Numbered from the stretch's first letter, positions 1 through 7,876 are shown. The stretch: DNA of 27,322 bases from a virus (IMGVR_UViG_3300013372_002350:1-27322); one strand, 5' to 3'. Made by a program: numbers and translations. The notes: generated by a model not told the origin, from the letters alone.

Positions 1-6
1 GTATTA

Positions 7-15
7 TGCTACAAT
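7..15 (+). promoter_or_regulatory. Extended -10 sigma70-like promoter of gene 47
   Basis: TG-c-TACAAT fits an extended -10 element (TGnTATAAT). The -35 region lies outside the window. With the usual spacing (last T at -7) the predicted start is base 22, the A of the gp47 ATG, and no Shine-Dalgarno sequence lies between, so the transcript could be leaderless. This is read from the sequence only. Confidence 0.5.
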
Positions 16-21
16 ATTCTG

Positions 22-1038
22 ATGAGTAATTTATTTAAAAAAGCAGCATTTTTTACCGATATTCACTATGGACTTAAAAGCAATAGTCTACAACACAATC
101 AAGACTGTGTAAACTTTGTTGATTGGTTTATTGCTAAAGCAAAAAAAGAAAACTGTGAAACTTGTTTTTTCTTAGGTGATTGGAATCATCATAGAGCCAC
201 TATTAATATCCATACTTTACAATTTGGGTTACAATCATTAGAAAAACTAAGTAAAAATTTTGAACAAATATTTTTTATACCCGGTAATCATGATTTATAT
301 TATCGTGACCGCCGTGACATTCATAGTGTAGAATGGGCAAAACATTTACCCAATATTACAATTGTTAATGACTTTTTAAAAATTGATGATGTTGTCATTG
401 CACCATGGTTAGTCCAAGATGATTATAAAAAACTTAAAAAAATGAGTGGTAAATATATGTTTGGACATTTAGAATTACCTCATTTTTATATGAATGCAAT
501 GATTTCTATGCCCGATCATGGTGAGATAAATGAACAGCATTTAGCAGGATTTGAAAAAGTATTTAGTGGGCACTTTCACAAACGACAATCACGAAATAAT
601 ATTTGGTATATCGGCAATACCTTTCCGCATAATTATGCTGACGCAGGGGATGATGCTAGGGGCATGATGATTTTAGAATGGGGAACTGAACCAGAATTTC
701 ATAGTTGGCCCAGACAACCTATATACAGAGTTCATAAACTAAGTGCTGTATTAGAAAATCCTGAAAACTTACTATTGATTGATAGCCATGTGCGTGTTCA
801 TTTAGATATAGATATATCATATGAAGAAGCCAATTTTATTAGAGAAACCCTTATTCCAGAACACAAGTTAAGAGAAATGACATTAATACCCATGAAAGCA
901 GATCAAGTAGAACAAAGCCAAAACTTAGATGGATTAAAGTTTGAATCAGTAGACCAAATTGTAATTGCTCAAATCAATAGTATTGAAAGCAATAGCTTTG
1001 ATAAAAAGATTTTGTTAGACATTTACAACAATCTTTAA
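22..1038 (+). CDS. 47: Recombination endonuclease subunit gp47 (SbcD/Mre11-like)
   Basis: This is the nuclease subunit of the phage Mre11-Rad50 (SbcCD) type complex. In T4 it works with gp46 to resect DNA ends for recombination-dependent replication. The 338-aa product has the calcineurin-type phosphoesterase motifs in order: D13-x-H15, GD at 52-53 followed by NHH at 55-57, GNHD at 88-91, GH at 148-149 and GHFH at 183-186, which together ligate two metal ions. The length matches T4 gp47 closely. Gene 46 follows after 33 nt, the usual T4 order. The ATG at 22 is preceded by an extended -10 element and no ribosome binding site. A longer form starting before the window cannot be fully excluded, but the phosphoesterase fold already begins at residue 8. 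Confidence 0.93.
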   Translation: MSNLFKKAAFFTDIHYGLKSNSLQHNQDCVNFVDWFIAKAKKENCETCFFLGDWNHHRATINIHTLQFGLQSLEKLSKNFEQIFFIPGNHDLYYRDRRDIHSVEWAKHLPNITIVNDFLKIDDVVIAPWLVQDDYKKLKKMSGKYMFGHLELPHFYMNAMISMPDHGEINEQHLAGFEKVFSGHFHKRQSRNNIWYIGNTFPHNYADAGDDARGMMILEWGTEPEFHSWPRQPIYRVHKLSAVLENPENLLLIDSHVRVHLDIDISYEEANFIRETLIPEHKLREMTLIPMKADQVEQSQNLDGLKFESVDQIVIAQINSIESNSFDKKILLDIYNNL

Positions 1039-1071
1039 AGTACTATCTTAAAAATAATTTAATGAAAACCC

Positions 1072-2838
1072 ATGGCAATAACACTTAAAAACATCACCCT
1101 TCGTAATTTTTTATCAATCGGTCAAGTAACCCAAGCAGTCAACTTTGACAGACAAGAACTAACACTTATTCTAGGTGAAAATCTAGATTTAGGTGGTGAT
1201 GGCGCTCGTAATGGTACGGGTAAAACTTCATTGATTCAAGGCTTATCTTATGCATTGTTTGGCGTTCCTATTAACTCAATCCGCAAAGATAATTTAGTTA
1301 ATCGCACCAATGGTAAAAACATGCTTGTTACACTAGAATTTAGTGTTGATGGGTTAGAATATAAAATTGAGCGTGGAAGAAAACCCAATCTATTGCGATT
1401 TTATATAAACAATGATTTGCAAAAAAACACAGATGATGCTCAAGGAGAAAACAAAGAAACTCAAATAGCAATAGAACGAGTTATACAAATGTCTGCTGAT
1501 ATGTTTAGACATATTGTTGCATTGAATACCTACAGTGAACCGTTTTTAGCATTAAAAACAAATGACCAACGTGATATCATTGAACAATTACTTGGCATCA
1601 CTTTACTTTCTGAAAAAGCGGATATTGTTAAAAATATGGTTAGAGATAGTAAAGATAGTATTCAATCTGAAGAATTCCGTGTTAAGGCAGTAGAAGAAGC
1701 CAATAAGCGTGTTAAAGAACAAATTGATTCTACTAAACGTAGAAGTAAACTTTGGCAAGATAAACACAACTTAGATTTAACAAAACTAACTCTTACCTAT
1801 ACAGAGTTAACCAACATTGACATTACTGCTGAGTTACAAGCACATAAAAATTTAATTGAATATATTCAAAAAAGAAAAGACATTGATGAACTAACTAAGT
1901 TAATTACTAGATGTGTAACCGATGAAGCCAAAGATTTAAAGTTAATAACTAAATTAAAAAAAGAAATTGCAGATTTAAAAAATCATACTTGTTATGCATG
2001 CGGGCAAGAATTGCATGACACCAAACATGAAGAAGTATTAGCAGATAAAGAAAAAGCATTACAAGAAGCTGCATTACAAGCATTAGCAACTAATTCTCAA
2101 TATATTGAAAATACAGGGTTGTTGCAACAGTTAGGTACATTAGGGATGTTGCCAATTACGCATTATAATACAGAAGCAGAAGCGGTAAAACATTCTAGTG
2201 AAATTGCTAATATCGTAACCCAATTAGAAAACAAAGCCAATGAGGTAGATCCGTACAGTGAACAGATTGTAGAAATGGAACGTCATGCATTACAATCCAT
2301 TGATTTTGAAGTTATTAATAAATTGACACGAACTATGGAACATCAAAAATTTTTATTAGATTTACTAACTAGTAAAGATAGTTTTGTTCGTAAAAAGATA
2401 ATTGATCAAAACTTAAGTTATTTAAACGCTAGATTGACCGATTATTTAGACAAAATTGGATTACCACATCAAGTTATTTTTAAAAATGATTTACAAGTTG
2501 AGATCACTGAGTTGGGAAGAGAACTTGATTTTGATAATTTATCAAGAGGAGAGCGAAATAGATTAATTTTAGGATTAAGTTTTGCTTTTAGAGATGTATG
2601 GGAAAATTTATACAAACCCATTAATACGTTATTTGTTGATGAATTAATTGATAGCGGGTTAGATACAATGGGTGTAGAAAATGCCATTGCTATTTTTAAA
2701 GATATGAGTCGCCGTCGGCATAAGTCTATATGGTTAGTTAGTCATAGAGAAGAACTTGCTGGCAGAGTACCAAGTGTACTTAAAGTTGTAAAAGAAGGCG
2801 GCTTCACAAGTTACCATAACACTGTAGACATAGAATGA
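1072..2838 (+). CDS. 46: Recombination endonuclease subunit gp46 (SbcC/Rad50-like ATPase)
   Basis: This is the SMC/Rad50-type ATPase partner of gp47. The 588-aa protein has an N-terminal ATPase lobe with the Walker A stretch NGTGKT at 47-52, a long predicted coiled coil (about 180-400) with a zinc-hook CxxC at C307 and C310, an ABC signature LSRGERNR at 490-497, Walker B with D523-E524, and a late SHREE histidine-loop motif. The length is close to T4 gp46 (about 560 aa). The first Walker A glycine is replaced by Ala (ARNGTGKT). The gene directly follows gp47 and is probably co-transcribed. No strong ribosome binding site precedes ATG 1072, so translation may be coupled to gp47. Confidence 0.94.
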   Translation: MAITLKNITLRNFLSIGQVTQAVNFDRQELTLILGENLDLGGDGARNGTGKTSLIQGLSYALFGVPINSIRKDNLVNRTNGKNMLVTLEFSVDGLEYKIERGRKPNLLRFYINNDLQKNTDDAQGENKETQIAIERVIQMSADMFRHIVALNTYSEPFLALKTNDQRDIIEQLLGITLLSEKADIVKNMVRDSKDSIQSEEFRVKAVEEANKRVKEQIDSTKRRSKLWQDKHNLDLTKLTLTYTELTNIDITAELQAHKNLIEYIQKRKDIDELTKLITRCVTDEAKDLKLITKLKKEIADLKNHTCYACGQELHDTKHEEVLADKEKALQEAALQALATNSQYIENTGLLQQLGTLGMLPITHYNTEAEAVKHSSEIANIVTQLENKANEVDPYSEQIVEMERHALQSIDFEVINKLTRTMEHQKFLLDLLTSKDSFVRKKIIDQNLSYLNARLTDYLDKIGLPHQVIFKNDLQVEITELGRELDFDNLSRGERNRLILGLSFAFRDVWENLYKPINTLFVDELIDSGLDTMGVENAIAIFKDMSRRRHKSIWLVSHREELAGRVPSVLKVVKEGGFTSYHNTVDIE

Positions 2839-2870
2839 CAATATTAATTAATATTTTTTAAAGAGAAAAA

Positions 2871-3446
2871 TTGACGATAAGTATTAACATGCCATCACCA
2901 CAGAAAACTAAAGGATCCGGATTTGAACGAGAAGTTGCAAAATTTCTTAGTGATACATACGGTGAAAGTTTTATCCGAGCGCCTGGCTCTGGAGCATATG
3001 TTGGTGGTAAAAATCAAGCAAGAACTGAATTCTTACATGAAGGGCAAATTCGTTCCTTTAAGGGCGATATTGTTCCGGGAGAAAGTTTTAGTAAAATGAA
3101 TATAGAATGTAAGTTCTATGCTGATTTTCCTTTTCATTTATTATTATCAGGAGAATGTAAAGTAATAAATATGTGGATTGAACAATTAATGGATGTTGCT
3201 GTTGAAGGTGACATTAGTATGTTGTTCATGAAATTTAATAGAAAAGGGCGTTATGTTGCCGTGCAATGCGGCCCAACTTGGGTAACAGACAACTTTATAT
3301 ATTACTCTTCAGATAAATTTGGTGATTGGTTAATCATTGAATTTATTGATTTTTTCAAAAATAACAAACTATTATTAAAATCCTATTCAGGATTACCAGA
3401 CACAACGTCAATACAAAATATCAAAACTTCTAATATAATTATATAA
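2871..3446 (+). CDS. Putative PD-(D/E)XK nuclease, Holliday-junction-resolvase-like
   Basis: This 191-aa protein carries a PD-(D/E)XK-like pattern: an early acidic helix (E19/E21 in GFEREV), an RAPGSGAY segment at 36-43, GDI with D66, and an E79-x-K81 pair (IECK). RecU/Hjc-type resolvases and related phage nucleases are built this way. Lying third after gp47 and gp46, it plausibly processes recombination intermediates, perhaps in place of T4 endonuclease VII (gp49), which is not seen here. The start is uncertain: TTG 2871 has a weak purine-rich stretch (AAAGAGA) just upstream, while ATG 2889 would remove six residues without harming any motif. The C-terminal 25 residues are low in motif content. 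The exact family is inferred. Confidence 0.6.
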   Translation: MTISINMPSPQKTKGSGFEREVAKFLSDTYGESFIRAPGSGAYVGGKNQARTEFLHEGQIRSFKGDIVPGESFSKMNIECKFYADFPFHLLLSGECKVINMWIEQLMDVAVEGDISMLFMKFNRKGRYVAVQCGPTWVTDNFIYYSSDKFGDWLIIEFIDFFKNNKLLLKSYSGLPDTTSIQNIKTSNIII

Positions 3447-3454
3447 TAAAAATT

Positions 3455-3912
3455 TGTGTGATTGGGGTTCCCCAATCCTCCTTGAGGTTGTACAGATTGT
3501 GCTGTGCCATCAGATTCTGGAGTAAGCGTAATTACATATGTAATTATGGAATACCGATAGGGCTCTCGTCAAAGCGAACCCTAAACAAGTCTACTGATAT
3601 TTTATCTTGATTCAGTAGAATGTGCGTTGTGGAAGAATCATTATAAACGTGATAGCTTCACTACAGTCCCGTAAACTTTACAGAACAACCGGTAGCGTTT
3701 AATAGCCTAAATAGCTGATTAAACGGGGAATAGATAACAATGGTCGATGGGCATAGCAAATATCCCAAATCCAATGGTGGTGCTTATTAGCACTACCATG
3801 GCTCTCCAAGCAGCAATATATAACACAAGGTACTCTTAAAAAAAAGTAAGTACCCGTGAAAAATAAGAACGAGCGATAGCGAAGTTCTTAGATGGGCTAT
3901 AGCCCATCTTCT
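3455..3912 (+). ncRNA. Candidate large structured RNA (about 460 nt) in the 502-nt gene-free gap
   Basis: No convincing ORF lies between the nuclease stop (3446) and the end of the minus-strand gene (3949), but the stretch is packed with stems. They are 3460-3467/3470-3477, 3477-3480/3484-3487, 3527-3537/3538-3548 (18-bp palindrome core), 3559-3562/3579-3582 with an inner 3566-3568/3575-3577, 3590-3597/3612-3619 (8 bp), and a composite hairpin 3632-3640/3650-3659. Further stems are 3668-3670/3726-3728 enclosing 3696-3703/3718-3725 (8 bp), 3746-3755/3761-3771, 3774-3784/3789-3799 (11 bp), 3829-3834/3849-3854, 3864-3870/3884-3890 and the palindrome 3890-3909. Two stems use G-U pairs only as + strand RNA (3779-3794 and 3528-3547), favouring this strand. 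No tRNA, tmRNA, RNase P or group I/II signature was recognised. Large phage RNA classes such as GOLLD or ROOL are candidates only. Confidence 0.5.
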
Positions 3913-3948
3913 AATAACAAAAGAATTATATAAATGAATAATTACGGA

Positions 3949-5006
3949 TTAGAAATATGGAAGTTGAGACTTTTTTGTTACTTCCATATTATGCTCTATT
4001 AATTCGTATATGTGTGTTCGTTCGTCAGCAGACATATTTAATACATCTTCATATGACACACCACCTCGCATGTGCCATGCCAAACTAATCGCATTTTTCT
4101 TAATGGATAGACACTCTTTTTCCATGTTATCTATCAGCTTCTCAACACCTTCAGTGTTAAGGTGTAGAAGCCTTATGCGAAAAAATCAGTTATGTTCAAT
4201 GTAAATGGTTGTGAATAGTCATGACTACACTTAATGCATTTAATTGCTAATGGTTTAATTTCTGCTTCTGCTTTTAGTTTAGTATTAAAATCTCTAATGG
4301 CTATGTATGATTGCTTATCACAATTAGTTAAATAGTCCATAATAAATTCTTTGTCAGTAACTTTACTGTTTGGGGTTTCAATATATTCAATAGAATTTGA
4401 TATTAACTGTATAGTTAGTTCAACTATAGATTTTATTGCCAATTGAGTCTTTTCAATTCGGATAGCATCGTCTGTGTTAGTATTTGACTCTAACCCTGCA
4501 AGAATTCGTTGAACTTCAAATTGACTTATCTTAGTTTGATTTAGTTCTTTATAAGTTAAGGATTTAAATTTAATGTGTAACTCATTAATTTCCATAGTAT
4601 TTTCATAATTTGCTGCGGTTAATGTAGTTAATAATAAAAGTAAATTTATTCCATATTTACTAGAGTCGCTACACGCCGGGCATGTAGATTCTATTTCTAA
4701 GTCATTGCCACCGGATGCAGCTTTTATTGCTATTAGTATAGCATCCAAATCAACACTAGAAATCAACCATGGATCAATAATATCCGGGATACAACTTTTA
4801 ATAATGTCAGTCATTGCAGTTCCGTTATACAATGCGTCTGGTGTTTTTGATGTTATTTCATCAATTGCCGTCATTGGATATACCGGCAATTCTCCGGATT
4901 CTGGCATATTAAGTATATTTGGAGGATATTTGCCACCACTTGGTAATTTTAGATAAATTGATGGCCGACGAAAATATTGTTTTAATGGGTTATTGTTTAG
5001 TGGCAT
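3949..5006 (-). CDS. Frameshifted gp26-type chaperone, long form (join 5006..4179, 4179..3949)
   Basis: A -1 shift on the slippery T TTT TTC (4185-4179) bypasses the stop at 4175-4173 and continues in an open frame to the TAA at 3951-3949. The predicted long form has 276 + 76 = 352 aa. The extension contains a compact helical module with LAWHMRGGVSYEDVLNM and the end KKSQLPYF. From memory, short proteins with AWxMRGG...TTKKSGLPFF-like ends occur beside gp26 in other T4-like phages. An internal ATG at 4125 would give a 58-aa protein, but no ribosome binding site stands before it, which favours the frameshift route. The arrangement parallels the lambda G/GT tape-measure chaperones, and a tape-measure-like gene lies divergently next door. 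Expression of the long form is inferred. Confidence 0.6.
4136..4185 (-). promoter_or_regulatory. Programmed -1 ribosomal frameshift signal
   Basis: On the minus strand the heptamer T TTT TTC (4185-4179) is in the correct X XXY YYZ phase of the gp26-like frame. A 6-nt spacer (GCATAA, which contains the zero-frame stop) separates it from a strong stem-loop: 4172-4166 pairs with 4142-4136, and 4165-4159 pairs with 4151-4145, giving about 14 bp with a 2-nt bulge (4144-4143) and a 7-nt loop (4158-4152). Heptamer, spacer and stem match the standard geometry of bacterial and viral -1 frameshift sites, and the -1 frame stays open for 76 codons. Confidence 0.75.
4173..5006 (-). CDS. 26: Baseplate hub / tail assembly protein gp26-like, zero-frame product
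   Basis: The 277-aa product resembles the T4 gp26/gp51 baseplate family (Pfam T4_baseplate): an N-terminal LPSGGKYPP segment (21-29), then SGELPVYPMTAIDE (37-50), and two cysteine pairs, CPAC (C109, C112) and CIKC (C257, C260), that could form one zinc site. In T4, gp26 and gp51 are needed for hub assembly. Because this gene sits beside the probable tape measure gene, a tape-measure chaperone role is plausible here. ATG 5006 is preceded by AAGGAA at good spacing. A late-promoter motif on the minus strand (5063-5057) lies upstream. The protein ends in NITDFFA, with the DFF codons forming the frameshift site. Confidence 0.85.
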   Translation of the reverse strand: MPLNNNPLKQYFRRPSIYLKLPSGGKYPPNILNMPESGELPVYPMTAIDEITSKTPDALYNGTAMTDIIKSCIPDIIDPWLISSVDLDAILIAIKAASGGNDLEIESTCPACSDSSKYGINLLLLLTTLTAANYENTMEINELHIKFKSLTYKELNQTKISQFEVQRILAGLESNTNTDDAIRIEKTQLAIKSIVELTIQLISNSIEYIETPNSKVTDKEFIMDYLTNCDKQSYIAIRDFNTKLKAEAEIKPLAIKCIKCSHDYSQPFTLNITDFFA

Positions 5007-5044
5007 ACTGTTCCTTTTGTAATCTTGGTACTAATAAATCAATA

Positions 5045-5063
5045 CTAAATACTATATATTTAG
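5045..5063. promoter_or_regulatory. Palindromic bidirectional late promoter
   Basis: CTAAATA (5045-5051) and its reverse complement TATTTAG (5057-5063) flank a 5-bp spacer. Each arm is a variant of the T4 late -10 box (TATAAATA). With T4 spacing the rightward transcript would start near 5057 toward the tape measure gene (ATG 5094) and the leftward one near 5051 toward the gp26-like gene (ATG 5006). The two promoters would therefore overlap. Confidence 0.5.
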
Positions 5064-5093
5064 TGGGTAAAAACATGATGGAAGAAAAATATT

Positions 5094-7871
5094 ATGAGTG
5101 AAACGGAACGGCAACTAGCAGAACTTATTGAGCTTATGAAAGAGGAGCGAGGCGGAGGCCGACGTAGTAGCCCCGCGGGGTCACCAAACACCGCCGGATC
5201 GTCCACGTTATTTAATACTAGTAATTTGTTTACTGACCTTACTCGCAGTGTGAGAGAGTTTGATCGAGCTTTAGATCAATCTAATAATTCTCTTCACACT
5301 TTTTCCAAATATAATTATGCAATAGAAGGGTTAACTAAATCTCTAACTACTGTAACCGGTAATATACCAGGACTTGGTTCAGCAATGAATCTATTAGGAA
5401 AAGCGGTGTCCGGGCTTGCAGGAGCAGTATTTAAACAAACTGATGAATTACTTCAAGCCTCAGATCAATTTGCTAAAATAGGTGCAGCAGGGTCATTGAC
5501 TACCAAAGATATAATGAAAATGGGCGAGGCCGCCGGCCTAACTACTAAAGATTTAGGTATATTAACTAATGCAACAGGAAAAATTGGTACTGGATTAATT
5601 GGATTAGGCGCTAATGCTACTGAAGGCATTAAAGCATTTGCCGGTATGGCTAATGTTGGTAAAGATGTACGACAAGAATTTCAACGAATGGGTGTAAGCC
5701 AAACTGAATTAATGGACCAACAGGCTAAGTATGTTGAGATACAAGCACTTTCCGGCAAATCAATGTTAACTCAAACAATGGGTGCGGAAAAACTTAAAAA
5801 ATCATCGTTAGAATATTCTGAAAATTTATTACGGTTATCAGCATTAACCGGAAAAAGTGCGGATGTATTACAAGAAGAACAAAAGCAACAGGCTATGGAG
5901 TTGGAAGAGATGATTGCCTCACGGCAAGAAAATGATAAAATAGCCGAATTAAGAGCATCAAAAAATGATGCAGAAGCAGACTCATTGCAAAAAGAACAAG
6001 ACAGCAGGAAAGCATTTGTTAAGGATATTGAAGCAAAGTACGGAAAAGCAGCAGGAGTGGCTCTTGGTAAAGTTGCAAGAACCGGTAGTTATGATCAAAC
6101 AACTGCTGGGTTTGCTAATCTAGGAATTGATGCAGGAAAACTACAATCTGATCTTAAAAATGGGGTAGATGGTACAAAAATTGCTAATGAAATGGGTGAC
6201 CAACTTAAATCAGGAATGCAATCACTGTTGAAAAATTTAGGTCAAGGTGCTCAATTTAATGCTCAGGAATTATTTACCTCAATGGGGTTTACTGATTTCA
6301 AAGAGTTACTTGGAAAAGTTGGAACAAGAATAGGTTTCAGTGATCAAGCACAAAGTGATGCTGCAAAAAAAACAATTGAGGATAATAAGTCAAAAACAGG
6401 GGTAGCAGCTATAGGGGCAGCTGCTACAGACTTTGCTCAAATATCAAGAAATTTTGTTAAAGAAACTGAAATTAGTCTAAACTTAACTAAACAAGGGTTT
6501 ATTGCGCTTGCTAATGTATTGGTACAAGGGCCGGCAAACTTTGAAACAAATCTTAAGGAAGCAGGAGAAAAACTTAAAGAGTTTGCAAAAAGTTTAGTTC
6601 CAGAATCACTAAGTAAAGCCGCAACAAAACCGACAAATATACCGGTCGCTAACGAAGCCAACCTTACCAAAGGTGAAGTTGCTCTTGGAGGCGCTGCTGT
6701 CGCAACTGCAGCTAAAGTTGGAGAAGCAGTTTTAGGAGGTGTACCGGTCGTTGGAACTGCTTTTAAAATAATAAAAAAGGTTGGCAAAACCGCGACTTGG
6801 GCCGCTATTATAGATATGATAGGGGGAGATCAAATTGCAGATTGGCTGAAAGGGGATACTAAAGTAGAAGATATTAAAAAACTTCCAACAACTATTGCTA
6901 AACAAACCCCAATTGCTGTTAACGCGGTAACGGATGAAGTATTACCCGGGCCAAAACAATTTGAAAATATTAAACAAGGGTTGCAAGGGGTAGAAAAGTG
7001 GTTGACGATGTTCTCGGAGAATACTAAAAAGTTACTAGGAGATCTAGCAGGCATTCCATCAGCACCCGCAGCGCCAGTCGCAACTCCAGCCGCAACTACA
7101 GGTAGTCCTGATACTAGTGCAACTAGATCGCATGGTACTACCGGGGAAACAGGAAAAGAAGTTGAACCAAAAGATGTTGTAGCACAATTACATGCCGGCG
7201 AAAAAGTATTGCCTAAAGAAGAAGCTAATATATATATAAAAGATAAAGCAACTGCGCCGGGAGTAGCAGCAGCACCGGCAGTAGCAACCACAGTAGCCCC
7301 AGTACCAGTAGCACCGGCAGTAGCAACCACAGTAGCCCCAGTACCAGTAGCACCGGCTATAGCAACCCCTGTAGTAGTAGAAGCAAAAAGTAGTACTAAT
7401 AAAACTGATGTGGGAAATTTTAGCATAGAAGATTATGTAGCACCCACAACCGGAAATTTTGCCCGCGCTGACCGAGCGGCAGAAGTTGCAGCGTCAACAT
7501 CAAGGGCAGGTAGTGAAGCTTCTGGCGATGTCACTAGTGAACTAGACTTAATTAGAAGGAATGCAGGATTAGCAGCACCCGCACCTGCACTATTAGCAGC
7601 ACCGGCAGAAGTAGCACCGGTTAGTACTGCAATTTCAGCGTCTGAAACACTATCAAAAGTTACTTTGGAATCGGTAAATCCAGTAGTTGTTGAAGCACTT
7701 AAAAAGATTACTCCATCTTCAACCCCGGCAGCAGCAGCAACAGCATCTAACAATTCAGAACAAATGATGTTTGAGGTTCTATCTTTATTCACTGATAAAT
7801 GTGATGAAATGATTGATAAACTTGAAGAAGCCAATGATATAGCAGCAAGAATATTAAGAGAATCCCGTTAA
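5094..7871 (+). CDS. Probable tail tape measure protein
   Basis: The 925-aa protein starts with a charged, Gly/Ser-rich stretch, then a helical Ala/Lys/Gln-rich body typical of tape measure proteins. Hydrophobic patches occur near 95-115 and 525-575. A motif VVAQLHAGEKVLPKEE follows at about 701-716, similar to the LHAGExVL motif seen near the ends of tail tape measure proteins. After it comes an Ala/Pro/Val-rich linker with a 13-aa tandem repeat, and an acidic helical C-terminus. Its length and its position next to the gp26-like chaperone with a frameshift site suit this role. It does not resemble T4 gp29 by eye. Other large virion proteins are possible. The start ATG 5094 overlaps the end of a tiny upstream ORF (5075-5101), and GGAAG lies 9-13 nt upstream. 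Confidence 0.6.
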   Translation: MSETERQLAELIELMKEERGGGRRSSPAGSPNTAGSSTLFNTSNLFTDLTRSVREFDRALDQSNNSLHTFSKYNYAIEGLTKSLTTVTGNIPGLGSAMNLLGKAVSGLAGAVFKQTDELLQASDQFAKIGAAGSLTTKDIMKMGEAAGLTTKDLGILTNATGKIGTGLIGLGANATEGIKAFAGMANVGKDVRQEFQRMGVSQTELMDQQAKYVEIQALSGKSMLTQTMGAEKLKKSSLEYSENLLRLSALTGKSADVLQEEQKQQAMELEEMIASRQENDKIAELRASKNDAEADSLQKEQDSRKAFVKDIEAKYGKAAGVALGKVARTGSYDQTTAGFANLGIDAGKLQSDLKNGVDGTKIANEMGDQLKSGMQSLLKNLGQGAQFNAQELFTSMGFTDFKELLGKVGTRIGFSDQAQSDAAKKTIEDNKSKTGVAAIGAAATDFAQISRNFVKETEISLNLTKQGFIALANVLVQGPANFETNLKEAGEKLKEFAKSLVPESLSKAATKPTNIPVANEANLTKGEVALGGAAVATAAKVGEAVLGGVPVVGTAFKIIKKVGKTATWAAIIDMIGGDQIADWLKGDTKVEDIKKLPTTIAKQTPIAVNAVTDEVLPGPKQFENIKQGLQGVEKWLTMFSENTKKLLGDLAGIPSAPAAPVATPAATTGSPDTSATRSHGTTGETGKEVEPKDVVAQLHAGEKVLPKEEANIYIKDKATAPGVAAAPAVATTVAPVPVAPAVATTVAPVPVAPAIATPVVVEAKSSTNKTDVGNFSIEDYVAPTTGNFARADRAAEVAASTSRAGSEASGDVTSELDLIRRNAGLAAPAPALLAAPAEVAPVSTAISASETLSKVTLESVNPVVVEALKKITPSSTPAAAATASNNSEQMMFEVLSLFTDKCDEMIDKLEEANDIAARILRESR
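7272..7349 (+). repeat. Two 39-bp direct repeats in the tape-measure-like gene
   Basis: Units 7272-7310 and 7311-7349 are identical and encode 13-aa APAVATTVAPVPV. A third, degenerate copy starts at 7350. The repeat forms part of an Ala/Pro/Val linker near the C-terminus and can expand or contract in frame. Confidence 0.85.
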
Positions 7872-7876
7872 TAACG

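Noticed and set aside
2840-2859. AT-only palindrome with T run after gene 46 as a terminator
   Set aside because: The 16-nt stem has only A-T pairs and would be very weak; the nuclease gene follows closely and is probably co-transcribed.
3529-3546. 18-bp palindrome as a protein operator
   Set aside because: It lies inside a chain of many stems and extends by C-G and G-U pairs, which fits RNA structure better than an isolated operator.
3455-3912. Group I or group II intron, tmRNA, RNase P RNA or tRNA cluster
   Set aside because: No group I P/Q/R/S core, no group II domain V, no tmRNA tRNA-like ends, no RNase P conserved blocks and no tRNA T-loop could be found by eye. Flanking genes are not split.
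4010-4204. 64-codon + strand ORF
   Set aside because: It overlaps the frameshift extension of the gp26-like gene on the other strand, which has a family-like sequence and a slippery site; this ORF has no ribosome binding site.
6437-7834. Minus-strand ORFs inside the tape measure gene (6437-6787, 6830-7426, 7433-7834)
   Set aside because: They are antisense to Ala/Pro/Thr-rich coding DNA, have low-complexity products and no ribosome binding site.
5094-7871. Assignment as T4 gp29
   Set aside because: The length and place are partly suggestive, but no gp29 sequence feature was recognised; tape measure is given only as a probable role.
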